Positions 54,598-62,472 of a DNA stretch of 64,000 nt are shown here, piece after piece. A program made the position numbers and the translations under genes. The stretch's first letter is position 1; the number at the start of each line of letters is the position of its first letter. The notes below the pieces were generated by a model. That model saw only the letters and a list, made by a program, of their open reading frames with translations, did no database searches and was not told the DNA's origin. The DNA comes from Motiliproteus coralliicola (lineage in GTDB: Bacteria > Pseudomonadota > Gammaproteobacteria > Pseudomonadales > Balneatricaceae): contig NZ_QQOH01000001.1 in NCBI RefSeq assembly GCF_003345655.1, positions 868,001-932,000 on the forward strand. Direction: 5' to 3'.

Positions 54598-55605
54598 TCA
54601 GATAATTCGAGGCTCTATCTCCAGCGCCACCCCGTAGCGCTCGCTCACGTCCTGTCGAATATCATCCGCCAACTGCAACAACTCCGCAGCGCCGCCGCCC
54701 CCGAAGTGGACCAATACCAACGCCTGCTGGCTGTGCACGCCGACATGGGCACGCCGACAACCCTTCCAACCCGCCTGATCGATCAACCAGGCGGCAGCCA
54801 GTTTGGCGCCATGGAGATCTGGAAAACTAACTACGGCCGGATAACGCTGTTTCAAACGCGCCAACTCAGCCAAGCTGATCACCGGGTTTTTAAAGAAACT
54901 GCCTGCATTGGCCAGCGCTTCCGGATCCGGCAGTTTCTGACGCCTTAGCGCCACCACCGCGTCGAACACATCTCGCGCCTCCGGATTCTTTCCTAACCGC
55001 TCCGACAAGCCCGCATAGCCTAGTTGCGGCTGGAAGCGGGTTTGCAGCTCAAAGCTGACCGACAGGATGACATAGCGATCCGGTTCGACACTCTTGAACA
55101 GGCTATCGCGATAACCGAAGCCACAGGCCGCAACATCAAGTTCACAAAGCGTCCTTTGCTGCCGATCCCAGACCTCAACACTTCGAATACAGTCTTTAAC
55201 CTCGACCCCATAGGCGCCGATATTCTGTATGGGTGCTGCGCCAACGGTACCGGGAATCAATGCCAGGTTTTCCAACCCGTACCAGCCGTTATCGATACAG
55301 AATTCGACAAAGTCATGCCAGTTCTCTCCCGCCTGTGCGCGCACCAGCACGGAGTCACCGGTGAGAGATTGACACTCAATACCGCGACTGCAGATACGAA
55401 CACAGAGGCCGTCGAAATCTTTGCTCAGGATCAGATTACTGCCGCCACCCAACAGCAACAGCGGCTGATCCGCGCTGGTGGAGTGTAGAAGTTCTAGCAA
55501 TTGCTCACGACTGTCCGCCTGTGCAAAACGAGAGGCAAAAGCCGGCAACCTTAGGGTGGTCAGCGCTGAAAGATCTTTAGCGCTAGTGATAGCATTGTGC
55601 GACAC
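54598..55605 (-). CDS. murB: UDP-N-acetylenolpyruvoylglucosamine reductase
   Basis: FAD enzyme that makes UDP-N-acetylmuramate for peptidoglycan. The 335 residues include LLLLGGGSNLILS (FAD PP-loop), NLALIPGTVGAAPIQNIGAYGVEV and the catalytic region GSFFKNPVIS, plus the C-terminal HSQQALVLVHFGGG of type I MurB. GTG start, eight bases after AGGA and just past the phosphatase stop. The open frame extends into the upstream gene but without family match. Last gene of the exbB-murB operon. Confidence 0.95.
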   Translation of the reverse strand: MSHNAITSAKDLSALTTLRLPAFASRFAQADSREQLLELLHSTSADQPLLLLGGGSNLILSKDFDGLCVRICSRGIECQSLTGDSVLVRAQAGENWHDFVEFCIDNGWYGLENLALIPGTVGAAPIQNIGAYGVEVKDCIRSVEVWDRQQRTLCELDVAACGFGYRDSLFKSVEPDRYVILSVSFELQTRFQPQLGYAGLSERLGKNPEARDVFDAVVALRRQKLPDPEALANAGSFFKNPVISLAELARLKQRYPAVVSFPDLHGAKLAAAWLIDQAGWKGCRRAHVGVHSQQALVLVHFGGGGAAELLQLADDIRQDVSERYGVALEIEPRII

Positions 55606-55609
55606 AGGC

Positions 55610-56098
55610 TTAATCCTGCTGCAATCGCTGGTGGATCTCGCGCAACAATCCGCCGGACGCATCCTCGATCAGATCAAGCACCAGATCGAACCCTCGTGCA
55701 CCGCCGTAATAGGGGTCAGGCACTTCACTGAATCGCTGCTGTTCAGAATGCTCAAGGAACAGCTGAAGCCTGGCTTTGGGGTTATCCGGCATTATTTCCT
55801 GAAGGTTGCGAAGATTTTCGTTGTCCATCGCCAGAATGTAGTCATAACGATGAAAATCTTCACTCTGTACCTTACGGGCGCGCAATCGCTTCAAATCATA
55901 GCCACGTTCGGAAGCCACCTTGATCGAGCGATGATCCGGTTTGGCGCCCACATGAAAGGCCGCCGTTCCGGCTGAATCCACCTCGACAATACCGGACAGC
56001 CCCTGCTGCGACACCAGGTGTTGAAACACGCCATGGGCGGTCGGTGAACGACAGATATTGCCCAGACAGACAAACAGAACTGAGTAACGCGACTGCAT
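55610..56098 (-). CDS. Low-molecular-weight protein-tyrosine phosphatase
   Basis: A 162-residue cytoplasmic phosphatase. The P-loop is VCLGNICRSP (catalytic Cys11, Arg17) and the general acid is in DPYYGG. In Pseudomonas relatives the same gene sits between kdsB and murB. In other loci such proteins dephosphorylate polysaccharide tyrosine kinases, but none is next to it here, so the substrate is open. Confidence 0.92.
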   Translation of the reverse strand: MQSRYSVLFVCLGNICRSPTAHGVFQHLVSQQGLSGIVEVDSAGTAAFHVGAKPDHRSIKVASERGYDLKRLRARKVQSEDFHRYDYILAMDNENLRNLQEIMPDNPKARLQLFLEHSEQQRFSEVPDPYYGGARGFDLVLDLIEDASGGLLREIHQRLQQD

Positions 56099-56148
56099 GA
56101 TCGATCCGTATTAAAGCTAGTTCAGATAGGTTTCAGGCTTCAACGAGC

Positions 56149-56910
56149 CTACTCCGCGGCGGACAGAATCTGCCGCACCCGGGCCAGATCTGCCTCAGTA
56201 TCCACCCCGGCAGGCAAAGCAACATCGGCCGGTGCCACATGAATTCGAGCCCCGTTCCACATTGCCCGCAGCTGTTCCAGACACTCTGTCTGCTCCAGCT
56301 CGCACGCAGGCCACTGCACAAAATCATTCAACAGCTTGACCCGGTAAGCATAGATACCGATATGACGCTGGTAGTTACCGGTCGGCATCTGCTCGGCCCC
56401 GGAGGCGAAAGCATCCCGCGGCCAGGGTATCGGAGCGCGACTGAAATAGAGCGCGAAACCGCGCCTGTCGGCCACGACTTTGACGGAGTTTGGGTTGGTC
56501 AGCGTCTGCAGATCATCGATAGGTTCACAGAGCGTGGCGATACTGGCCTCGGGCTCTGCTGCCAAATTATGGGCTACCTGATTGATCACCCGCGGCGGAA
56601 TCAGCGGCTCATCACCCTGCACATTAACCACAATATCATCGGCGTAGAACGCCTTTTGCCTGACCACCTCCTGCAAGCGATCCGTCCCCGAGAGATGCTC
56701 GGCAGAGGTCATACTGACATCAGCTCCGAAACTTTCAGCCACATCGGCAATACGCTGATCGTCTGTGGCTATAATGACCGCTCGCGCCTCACTCTCGCGG
56801 GCCCGTTCGTACACATGCTGGATCATCGGCTTGCCGGCGATATTCAGCAGCGGCTTTCCCGGCAGCCGGGTTGAGGCATAACGGGCCGGAATAATGACAG
56901 AAAAAGCCAT
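56149..56910 (-). CDS. kdsB: 3-deoxy-manno-octulosonate cytidylyltransferase
   Basis: Activates Kdo as CMP-Kdo for lipopolysaccharide inner core synthesis. The 253 residues show [65 protein letters not shown] and [14 protein letters not shown], all KdsB signatures. The ATG overlaps the stop of the Trm112-like gene by one base (TAATG), implying coupling. Confidence 0.97.
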   Translation of the reverse strand: MAFSVIIPARYASTRLPGKPLLNIAGKPMIQHVYERARESEARAVIIATDDQRIADVAESFGADVSMTSAEHLSGTDRLQEVVRQKAFYADDIVVNVQGDEPLIPPRVINQVAHNLAAEPEASIATLCEPIDDLQTLTNPNSVKVVADRRGFALYFSRAPIPWPRDAFASGAEQMPTGNYQRHIGIYAYRVKLLNDFVQWPACELEQTECLEQLRAMWNGARIHVAPADVALPAGVDTEADLARVRQILSAAE

Positions 56911-57095
56911 TAGCGCTGCTCGCGCTCTTCCGGTGACAACTCGCGAGCTTCGTTTTCCAGCATTACCGGAATGCCGTCCCGGATCGGGTAAGCCAGCCCA
57001 CTGGCATAACAGAACAGCTCATTGGTGTCTTTGTTCCATTCAACCGGCGCCTTGGCAACCGGACAGATCAGGATGTCGAGCAGTTTTTTATCCAT
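56910..57095 (-). CDS. Trm112 family protein (YcaR-like)
   Basis: A 61-residue zinc-ribbon-like protein: [20 protein letters not shown] and [28 protein letters not shown]. Bacterial members are always near lpxK/kdsB and their exact function is unclear; the eukaryotic homologue activates methyltransferases. Only one of the usual zinc cysteines remains in the first motif (CPVA), so zinc binding is doubtful. AGGA lies seven bases before this ATG; a start five codons earlier is less likely. Confidence 0.92.
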   Translation of the reverse strand: MDKKLLDILICPVAKAPVEWNKDTNELFCYASGLAYPIRDGIPVMLENEARELSPEEREQR

Positions 57096-58164
57096 CTTTA
57101 TTCCTAGCATCTTGTGGCCGCTCCTCGGCAGAAGCCGCCACCAGCTGATTAATCTTGGTCAGCAACGCATCCTGAAAGCCCACGGGCAGCGTTGCTGTTA
57201 CCGGCAAATAATACCGATTGTCGGGACTAAATGCGCGACATTTAACCGCGTCCTTCTCGGTCATCACCAAGGGCAGTTCCGGCTCAAACTGCAGCTCCTC
57301 CTCCTGGTAGCGGTGATGATCGACAAACGAGTGCGCATTGACCTCGAAGCCCAGTTTTCCAAGTGTATCGTAGAACCGCTGCGGGTTACCGATACCGGCA
57401 ACCGCATGGACCGATTGCGGTGCCAGCTCGACAGCCTCGCCATCGAGTCGACGCCAACCGCCGGGCCGTAGCGCCATCACCGCAGTCTCTTCGACTGCCA
57501 GCGCTGAAAGCTGAGACTGAAGCTGAGGATTTGAGTCCGGCTGACCGTTGATAACAATAAAGCCCACCTGTTCCAAACGACTTGGCGGTTCTCGCAGCGG
57601 CCCAACCGGTAGGCAATGGCCGTTGCCGAATCCGCGCTGACCATCGATCAGCACAATCTCGATATCCCGCTGCAGCGCATAATGTTGCAAGCCGTCATCG
57701 CTGACGATCAGGTCACAGTCATGGTGCTGCAACAGGTGACGAACCGCACGACCGCGATCGGGGTCCACCACCAGCGGGCAGCCTGAGTGACTGGCCAGCA
57801 TCAACGGCTCGTCACCGACCTGCTCAGGACGACTTTGAGCTGTGACGGCGAACGGATATTCGGGTGCCTTACCGCCATAGCCACGGCTGACGACCCCTGG
57901 GCGGAGCCCACGCTGTTTAAGCTGCTCAAGCAGCCAAAGGGTAAAGGGGGTTTTGCCGGTTCCACCGATACTGATGTTACCAACGACGACCACCGGTACG
58001 GACGCACGATAGCTTGGTTTACGCTGCTGCTGATAAGCCTGTCGGCGGCGCTGCGCCAGCGCAGAAAAAACTCCCTCCAGCGGAGACAGCAGTTTCAACA
58101 CCCCCGCTGAGCCATACCAATGCCGATCCAACCAGGAGGACAAGTCAGCGGCTCTCTGACTCAC
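57088..58164 (-). CDS. lpxK: Tetraacyldisaccharide 4'-kinase
   Basis: Inner-membrane-associated kinase that phosphorylates the lipid A precursor at the 4' position. The 358 residues have an N-terminal amphipathic/membrane helix region and the P-loop [32 protein letters not shown], and the [15 protein letters not shown] block with the catalytic Asp. GTG start overlapping exbD by 20 bases, and the end overlaps the Trm112 gene by eight. msbA, the frequent neighbour in enterics, is absent. Confidence 0.95.
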   Translation of the reverse strand: MSQRAADLSSWLDRHWYGSAGVLKLLSPLEGVFSALAQRRRQAYQQQRKPSYRASVPVVVVGNISIGGTGKTPFTLWLLEQLKQRGLRPGVVSRGYGGKAPEYPFAVTAQSRPEQVGDEPLMLASHSGCPLVVDPDRGRAVRHLLQHHDCDLIVSDDGLQHYALQRDIEIVLIDGQRGFGNGHCLPVGPLREPPSRLEQVGFIVINGQPDSNPQLQSQLSALAVEETAVMALRPGGWRRLDGEAVELAPQSVHAVAGIGNPQRFYDTLGKLGFEVNAHSFVDHHRYQEEELQFEPELPLVMTEKDAVKCRAFSPDNRYYLPVTATLPVGFQDALLTKINQLVAASAEERPQDARNKDG

Positions 58165-58576
58165 GCGAAGGGTTGCGCGTAGTGATGCTCAGTTCAACAA
58201 AACCAAGCTGCCCGGCGGCATCCATCGCAGTGACCACCGCCTGATGCGGAGCCTGGGCATCGGCACTGATCATCACCGGCAGCTCCTTCTTGTTTCTGGC
58301 CGCCTGGGTAATCGCCCGCTTCAATGTATCCAGCTGCGTATTGACCAGCGGCTGTTCGTTGACACTGAACTGACCATCGGCGGTGATCGCGATATCGATC
58401 ACCAACAGCTCGGCATCAACCGGCTCGGCACTGGCCTGGGGCAGATCGATTTTAAGATGAGTTTCCTTGGTGAACGTGGTCGACACCATAAAGAAGATCA
58501 ACAGCAGAAAAACCACGTCGATCAACGGCGTCAGGTTGACATTGACCTCTTCGGTCAACTGACGTTTAAACTTCAT
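58145..58576 (-). CDS. exbD: ExbD/TolR family biopolymer transport protein
   Basis: A 143-residue inner-membrane protein with one N-terminal helix (VNLTPLIDVVFLLLIFFMVST) that contains the protonatable Asp used with ExbB, and a periplasmic domain. Together with ExbB it forms a proton-driven motor that energises an outer-membrane partner. Which one is unknown: no tonB or TonB-dependent receptor lies nearby, and the location before lpxK is conserved. The ATG overlaps the exbB stop (ATGA). Confidence 0.92.
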   Translation of the reverse strand: MKFKRQLTEEVNVNLTPLIDVVFLLLIFFMVSTTFTKETHLKIDLPQASAEPVDAELLVIDIAITADGQFSVNEQPLVNTQLDTLKRAITQAARNKKELPVMISADAQAPHQAVVTAMDAAGQLGFVELSITTRNPSRESESR

Positions 58577-59211
58577 CCCTGAGCCCGTTCAAAATCGACT
58601 TCGCGATCGCCGTGGATCACCTCCACCAGCTTTACCGCCTCCTGCTCCATCTCAACCACCAGAAAATCGACCCGGCGCACAAAATAGCGATGCATAACCA
58701 GCGCAGGTATCGCCACCGTCAGACCGGCAGCCGTGGTTATCAGCGCCTCGGAGATCCCTCCAGCAAGGACATTGGCATTACCGGTTCCCTGGATCATGAT
58801 CTCACTGAAGACCTTGATCATTCCGACGACGGTGCCGAGCAATCCAAGTAGCGGGGTTACCGCCGCAATGGTTCCGAGCGGATTCAGAAAGCGCTCCAGC
58901 TCATGCACCACTTTGGCGGCGGTCTCTTCGATGCTCTCTTTCATTACTTCGCGGCCATGCTTGGAGTTGTTCAGGCCGCTCACCAGAATCTGCCCCAGCG
59001 CTGAACCCGCTCGGATCTGAGCCAGACGATCTTTATTCAGCTGGTTTTTTTGCACCAGTTTCCAGACATCGGCAACCAGGTGCTTAGGCGCAACCCGCAC
59101 CGATCGCAGACTCCAGAAACGCTCAGCAACGATAGCCAAGGCTCCGATCGAGCACAGCAGGATCGGCAACATTAACCAACCGCCAGATTTCACCAGCTCT
59201 AACACTTTCAA
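58573..59211 (-). CDS. exbB: ExbB/TolQ/MotA family proton channel protein
   Basis: A 212-residue inner-membrane protein with three helices. An N-terminal one is at about 12-30 (GGWLMLPILLCSIGALAIVAE). Two more follow a long cytoplasmic loop: NPLGTIAAVTPLLGLLGTVVGMIKVF and AGGISEALITTAAGLTVAIPALVMHRYFV. The loop and spacing are typical of ExbB/TolQ. First gene of the operon running to murB, with a 304-base intergenic region upstream shared with the accessory cassette. Confidence 0.93.
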   Translation of the reverse strand: MKVLELVKSGGWLMLPILLCSIGALAIVAERFWSLRSVRVAPKHLVADVWKLVQKNQLNKDRLAQIRAGSALGQILVSGLNNSKHGREVMKESIEETAAKVVHELERFLNPLGTIAAVTPLLGLLGTVVGMIKVFSEIMIQGTGNANVLAGGISEALITTAAGLTVAIPALVMHRYFVRRVDFLVVEMEQEAVKLVEVIHGDREVDFERAQG

Positions 59212-59386
59212 CTCCTTATGGTGATCGCAATCGGCAGCTAATGTAACACAGTTGTCCAGAGTGCCAAGGCGCTACGACTGAAGTAACAAAGACACAACCC
59301 TGCCGAGCGATGCTAGAATCAAACCATGCGCTCTGCCAAAGTGGGATAAAAGGAACAATCCCTAATAGATTAATCGCAATAATCGA

Positions 59387-59409
59387 TGTCTGTTTTTTTT
59401 ACACAGACA
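59387..59409. promoter_or_regulatory. Inverted repeat, possible activator site
   Basis: TGTCTG (59387-59392) and CAGACA (59404-59409) flank an 11-base spacer that includes eight Ts. It lies 55-75 bases upstream of the -24/-12 promoter, a position suited to an enhancer-binding protein. It could be the PrsR site. Confidence 0.45.
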
Positions 59410-59462
59410 AAACAGCAGAGTTTTATTGGCAACAAAAACAAACAGTTAGAAACAACCATCAT

Positions 59463-59479
59463 TAGGCCCGCTATTTGCA
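59463..59479 (+). promoter_or_regulatory. Sigma-54 (-24/-12) promoter of the accessory cassette
   Basis: TAGGCCCG, four bases, then TTGCA: GG and GC are exactly 12 bases apart, and 13 of the 17 positions can be read as consensus or free. The transcript start is near 59491, about 25 bases before the first ATG. The convergent gene at the far end encodes a sigma-54 response regulator. Confidence 0.72.
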
Positions 59480-59515
59480 TGACAACAAATAGCACTTATT
59501 CTCTGGATCGTTACG

Positions 59516-60190
59516 ATGGACAAAAGATCAACGGACAAATCTGATCAGGCAGTAGACCTCGAAAAGTCATCCAAACGGAAACTGGTCAAAGGAATTGCCG
59601 CCGCGCCGGTCATCATGGCACTGGGCCACCGCCCTGCTTTTGGACAAATCTGCACGCTGTCGGGTTTTGGATCGATACAGGCGGGCACCCATATCTCGCA
59701 TCACCCCAACTACGAAACGACCCCTTGCAATACCTACAGTCACGGCGGCTGGAAGACCGTGCTCGCTGGAGATCCAGATTGGAACGTAATCGCCCCGATA
59801 ACCCCCTTTACTCCCTTCAGCCAAGCATTAGCGGGTGGCAGACCCCCGAAGCTTAAGAAAAGCCTTACCTATTGGAGCGAAGGGATTAAGGACAGCACTT
59901 ACCAGGAGCTAGCCAACTACTTCTTGGGTGGCGCGACCTACACGCCGGACAATTCAGACCCCATTTTGCTAGAAGTTCTAACCAACGGGAAAGTCCTGAG
60001 CCGGGAGATCTGCAACGCGTTTCTTAATGCCAGCTTTGCCGCAGCGTCTGGCATCCCTTATTTCACCCCGCTCCAAATTATTCAGCTATGGAACACTGGG
60101 CAAGCGGTGACCAGCAGTGGCGAGCTCATTCCACAAACCCCGTTAACCGATGCAGAGCTCGAAGCCTTGCTCAAAGAGACCTACCACTAA
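59516..60190 (+). CDS. Unrecognised protein with atypical export-type N-terminus, first gene of the HPr-rel-A-like cassette
   Basis: A 224-residue protein I do not recognise. Residues 1-25 are charged, then SKRKLVKGIAAAPVIMALGH forms a short hydrophobic stretch ending near RPAFGQ at about 44. This resembles the R.LLKG..APVIM.L..RPA.A leader I associate with proteins next to HprK-related kinase genes, and it is a weak Tat-like or non-classical signal. The mature part has three Cys, a His-rich start (HISHHPNYETTPCNTYSHGGW) and a Pro/Thr-rich middle. It ends in LLKETYH with no PEP-CTERM anchor. It is first after the sigma-54 promoter and directly abuts the next gene, so it is likely the substrate or product protein of the cassette. 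Confidence 0.7.
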   Translation: MDKRSTDKSDQAVDLEKSSKRKLVKGIAAAPVIMALGHRPAFGQICTLSGFGSIQAGTHISHHPNYETTPCNTYSHGGWKTVLAGDPDWNVIAPITPFTPFSQALAGGRPPKLKKSLTYWSEGIKDSTYQELANYFLGGATYTPDNSDPILLEVLTNGKVLSREICNAFLNASFAAASGIPYFTPLQIIQLWNTGQAVTSSGELIPQTPLTDAELEALLKETYH

Positions 60191-60469
60191 ATGCTGCACT
60201 CAGAGGAGCCCAGCACCTGGGCTCCAATCCCGCTTAGCGATTATTGCGCCGTTGTGTTTGATCAACAGACCTGCATCTACTTGACCAAACCCAAAACCAC
60301 CCTGCTTCTGGAAGGCCTTGATACCAAGATCTTTCACACGCTGACGAAACAAGGCCCCCTTTCTTTGGAGCAACTTGCGGAATCGCTAGAATCTGCACAG
60401 CTCGAAACTCTGTCCCAGGCACTGGAAAGACTGCTAAACTTCGGCTTATTGCGCCACCAAAATGGATAG
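60191..60469 (+). CDS. PqqD-like small protein (HPr-rel-A system PqqD family)
   Basis: A 92-residue protein that starts on the base after the previous stop. PqqD proteins are small winged-helix-like chaperones that hold peptides for modifying enzymes. The middle region, LLEGLDTKIFHTLTKQGPLSLEQLAESLE, followed by LETLSQALERLLNFGLL, is the usual PqqD helix-and-wing pattern. The position before an HprK-like gene matches the PqqD-rel-X family as I remember it. The partner is probably the 224-residue protein upstream, but this is inference. Confidence 0.75.
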   Translation: MLHSEEPSTWAPIPLSDYCAVVFDQQTCIYLTKPKTTLLLEGLDTKIFHTLTKQGPLSLEQLAESLESAQLETLSQALERLLNFGLLRHQNG

Positions 60470-60490
60470 CTAACTTCCGAAGGGACCCCC

Positions 60491-61360
60491 TTGCCAAGTC
60501 ATATTGATTACTTTCAGGCCGGGCGCTTTCGAATCAGCCTGGAGTCAAATATCCCCCACCTTAGGGAACAGGCGCGCCTACTGTATCCAGACTTTCAACA
60601 GCCCCCTTACCCTTTCAGCGACTTTCATATCCAGATCAAGGGCCATCGCAGCCTGGGCTCACTGTTTCGCAAAGAGGCTCGCTTCACCTTTGCCGAGCGC
60701 TGTTTTTTCACCCCGCTAGCCTACGAGCACGCTTTCCCGTTAATGGAGTGGGGCTTGAACTGGTGCATCACCAACCACCTGAACCACTTTGTCATCATTC
60801 ACGGCGCGGTCTTGGCCCGCGAAGATGCCGCCTTGGTCCTGCCAGGCAGCCCGGGCTCCGGGAAGAGCACCCTTTGCGCCGCACTCTGTTTCCGCCCTGG
60901 CTGGCGACTGCTTTCGGATGAGCTAACGCTATACGCCCCCGACACGAAGGATATTCATTCCAACCCCCGCCCGATCGCCTTGAAAAACGGCTCGATCGAC
61001 GTGATTAAAAAACGGCATCCGCAGCTAGATTTCACCCACCCGATCGAAGACACCCATAAAGGCACCATCAGTTACCTCAAGGCACCCCAGCACTGCTTTG
61101 ACCTGCTCGATCGACCCGCAAAACCCAGCCGGTTGATTTTTCCCAAATTCGACCCCAACACCCAGGACTGCCAACTACTGCCTTTGCCAAAAGGCTCCGC
61201 CATGATTCGGTTGGCCGAGCAGACGTTTAACTATGGCGTGCTTGGGCTAAAGGCCTTCGAAGCCCTTAATCAATTTGTCCGACGTTGCGAGTGTTATGAG
61301 CTCACTTATGACGGCGATCTTGATACAGCCAGCCAACAGATTGAGGCCCTGATGCCATGA
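60491..61360 (+). CDS. HprK-related kinase A
   Basis: A 289-residue P-loop protein related to the catalytic domain of HPr kinase/phosphorylase. It has HFVIIHGAVLAR (about 99-110), Walker A GSPGSGKST (119-127) and LLSDELTLYAP (Asp143, Glu144), the spacing seen in HprK, but no recognisable HprK N-terminal domain and no typical HPr target nearby. It may phosphorylate a protein in this cassette or a sugar/peptide intermediate. TTG start, with AAGGGA six bases upstream. The stop overlaps the next gene as ATGA. Confidence 0.82.
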   Translation: MPSHIDYFQAGRFRISLESNIPHLREQARLLYPDFQQPPYPFSDFHIQIKGHRSLGSLFRKEARFTFAERCFFTPLAYEHAFPLMEWGLNWCITNHLNHFVIIHGAVLAREDAALVLPGSPGSGKSTLCAALCFRPGWRLLSDELTLYAPDTKDIHSNPRPIALKNGSIDVIKKRHPQLDFTHPIEDTHKGTISYLKAPQHCFDLLDRPAKPSRLIFPKFDPNTQDCQLLPLPKGSAMIRLAEQTFNYGVLGLKAFEALNQFVRRCECYELTYDGDLDTASQQIEALMP

Positions 61361-62448
61361 ACACTCTGTTTGTGCTCCAGCGAGTATTGATCGACCCCAA
61401 CACTGCCGTAGAACTGGATGCTGAGCAGTGGGATCTGCTGATCCAACAAGGCTACTGCAGTGGTCTACTGGCCCGCATCGCTAACGTGCTGGACCACACG
61501 TCCGCTACCATTCCCGAACCTGCTTCGATCCATCTAAGCTCGGCAAAGCAAAAGGCCCGAGCCCACGCCGATGATGTCAGAATAGAGATCAAAGCCATCT
61601 GCAAAGCGCTAAAACCTGCAGGTATCACCCCAGTATTTTTGAAAGGTGCCGCCTATATCATCAACGCCGATAATGCCGCCAGCGGGCGCTATTTCAGCGA
61701 TGTCGATATCTTCATCCCAAAATCTCTGCTGGCAACCGGTGAACAGTTCCTCAAGTGGCAAGGTTGGCAGCCGGAGGCGCTGGACGAATACGATGAGCAC
61801 TACTACCGCGAGTGGATGCATGAAATTCCGGCACTGATTCACCAAACTCGTGGCACAGCGCTGGACGTGCACCACAACCTGCTGCCGCTGATCGGCAGAA
61901 TTCGCCTCGACAGCCGCTTGCTGAAAGAGTCACTGACCGATGGCCAGCTAACCCTTAACCCTGAAGACCGACTGATACACTCCGCCACACACCTGTTCTG
62001 CTCGGGTGAGTTTGACAGTGCTTTCAGAGATCTGTCTGACCTGGACCTGATGATTCGCGAATTTGGCCGCCAGGGAGAGTCGTTTTGGCGCAAGCTGGTG
62101 GAGAGAACCGAGCAGATGGGCTTAGGGCGGCTGCTGTTCTATGCGCTACGGTATTGTCGCCACTACCTTGATTCACCGATACCGGAGTCGATCAGCAGCA
62201 GAATGGAAAATCACAGCCCTAACCGCCTAGCGCTCCGGGCGATGGACTGGCTATTCCTGCGCGCCCTGCCCCCGCATCACAGCTCCAGCAGTCCTCGTTT
62301 CAACAACATCGCCTGCACACTACTATTGATACGCTCGCACTGGCTGAAGATGCCTCTGAGCACCCTACTACCGCACCTGTTCCGTAAAGGCGTACTAAAT
62401 CCAATTCGCAATCGGGATAAAACTCTGGAAGCGGTTGACGGGGTCTGA
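61357..62448 (+). CDS. Nucleotidyltransferase-fold family protein (PF14907-like)
   Basis: A 363-residue cytoplasmic protein with the minimal nucleotidyltransferase signature: VFLKGAAYI (Lys96-Gly97) and RYFSDVDIFIP (Asp115, Asp117 metal ligands), then ALDVHHNLLP and a helical C-terminal domain. The same family often accompanies HPr-rel-A genes and exopolysaccharide/exosortase loci. It could transfer a nucleotide to a protein or sugar. Four-base overlap with the kinase gene. It ends in a stem-loop near the convergent prsR. Confidence 0.78.
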   Translation: MNTLFVLQRVLIDPNTAVELDAEQWDLLIQQGYCSGLLARIANVLDHTSATIPEPASIHLSSAKQKARAHADDVRIEIKAICKALKPAGITPVFLKGAAYIINADNAASGRYFSDVDIFIPKSLLATGEQFLKWQGWQPEALDEYDEHYYREWMHEIPALIHQTRGTALDVHHNLLPLIGRIRLDSRLLKESLTDGQLTLNPEDRLIHSATHLFCSGEFDSAFRDLSDLDLMIREFGRQGESFWRKLVERTEQMGLGRLLFYALRYCRHYLDSPIPESISSRMENHSPNRLALRAMDWLFLRALPPHHSSSSPRFNNIACTLLLIRSHWLKMPLSTLLPHLFRKGVLNPIRNRDKTLEAVDGV

Positions 62449-62461
62449 ATCAGGCCCCGTC
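62437..62461. terminator. Stem-loop between the cassette and prsR
   Basis: GACGGGG and CCCCGTC form a 7-bp stem whose loop contains the stop of the nucleotidyltransferase gene. Without a T-run it is a weak terminator candidate for either strand. Confidence 0.4.
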
Positions 62462-62472
62462 GGCAGGCCCGG

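Larger units (their letters stand above)
59212..59515. promoter_or_regulatory. A/T-rich control region between exbB and the accessory cassette
   Basis: A 304-base divergent spacer. On the right are the inverted repeat at 59387-59409 and a sigma-54 promoter at 59463-59479 reading towards the cassette. The left part must carry the exbB promoter, for which I found no clear boxes. The stretch 59335-59460 is markedly richer in A and T than the flanking genes. Confidence 0.6.
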
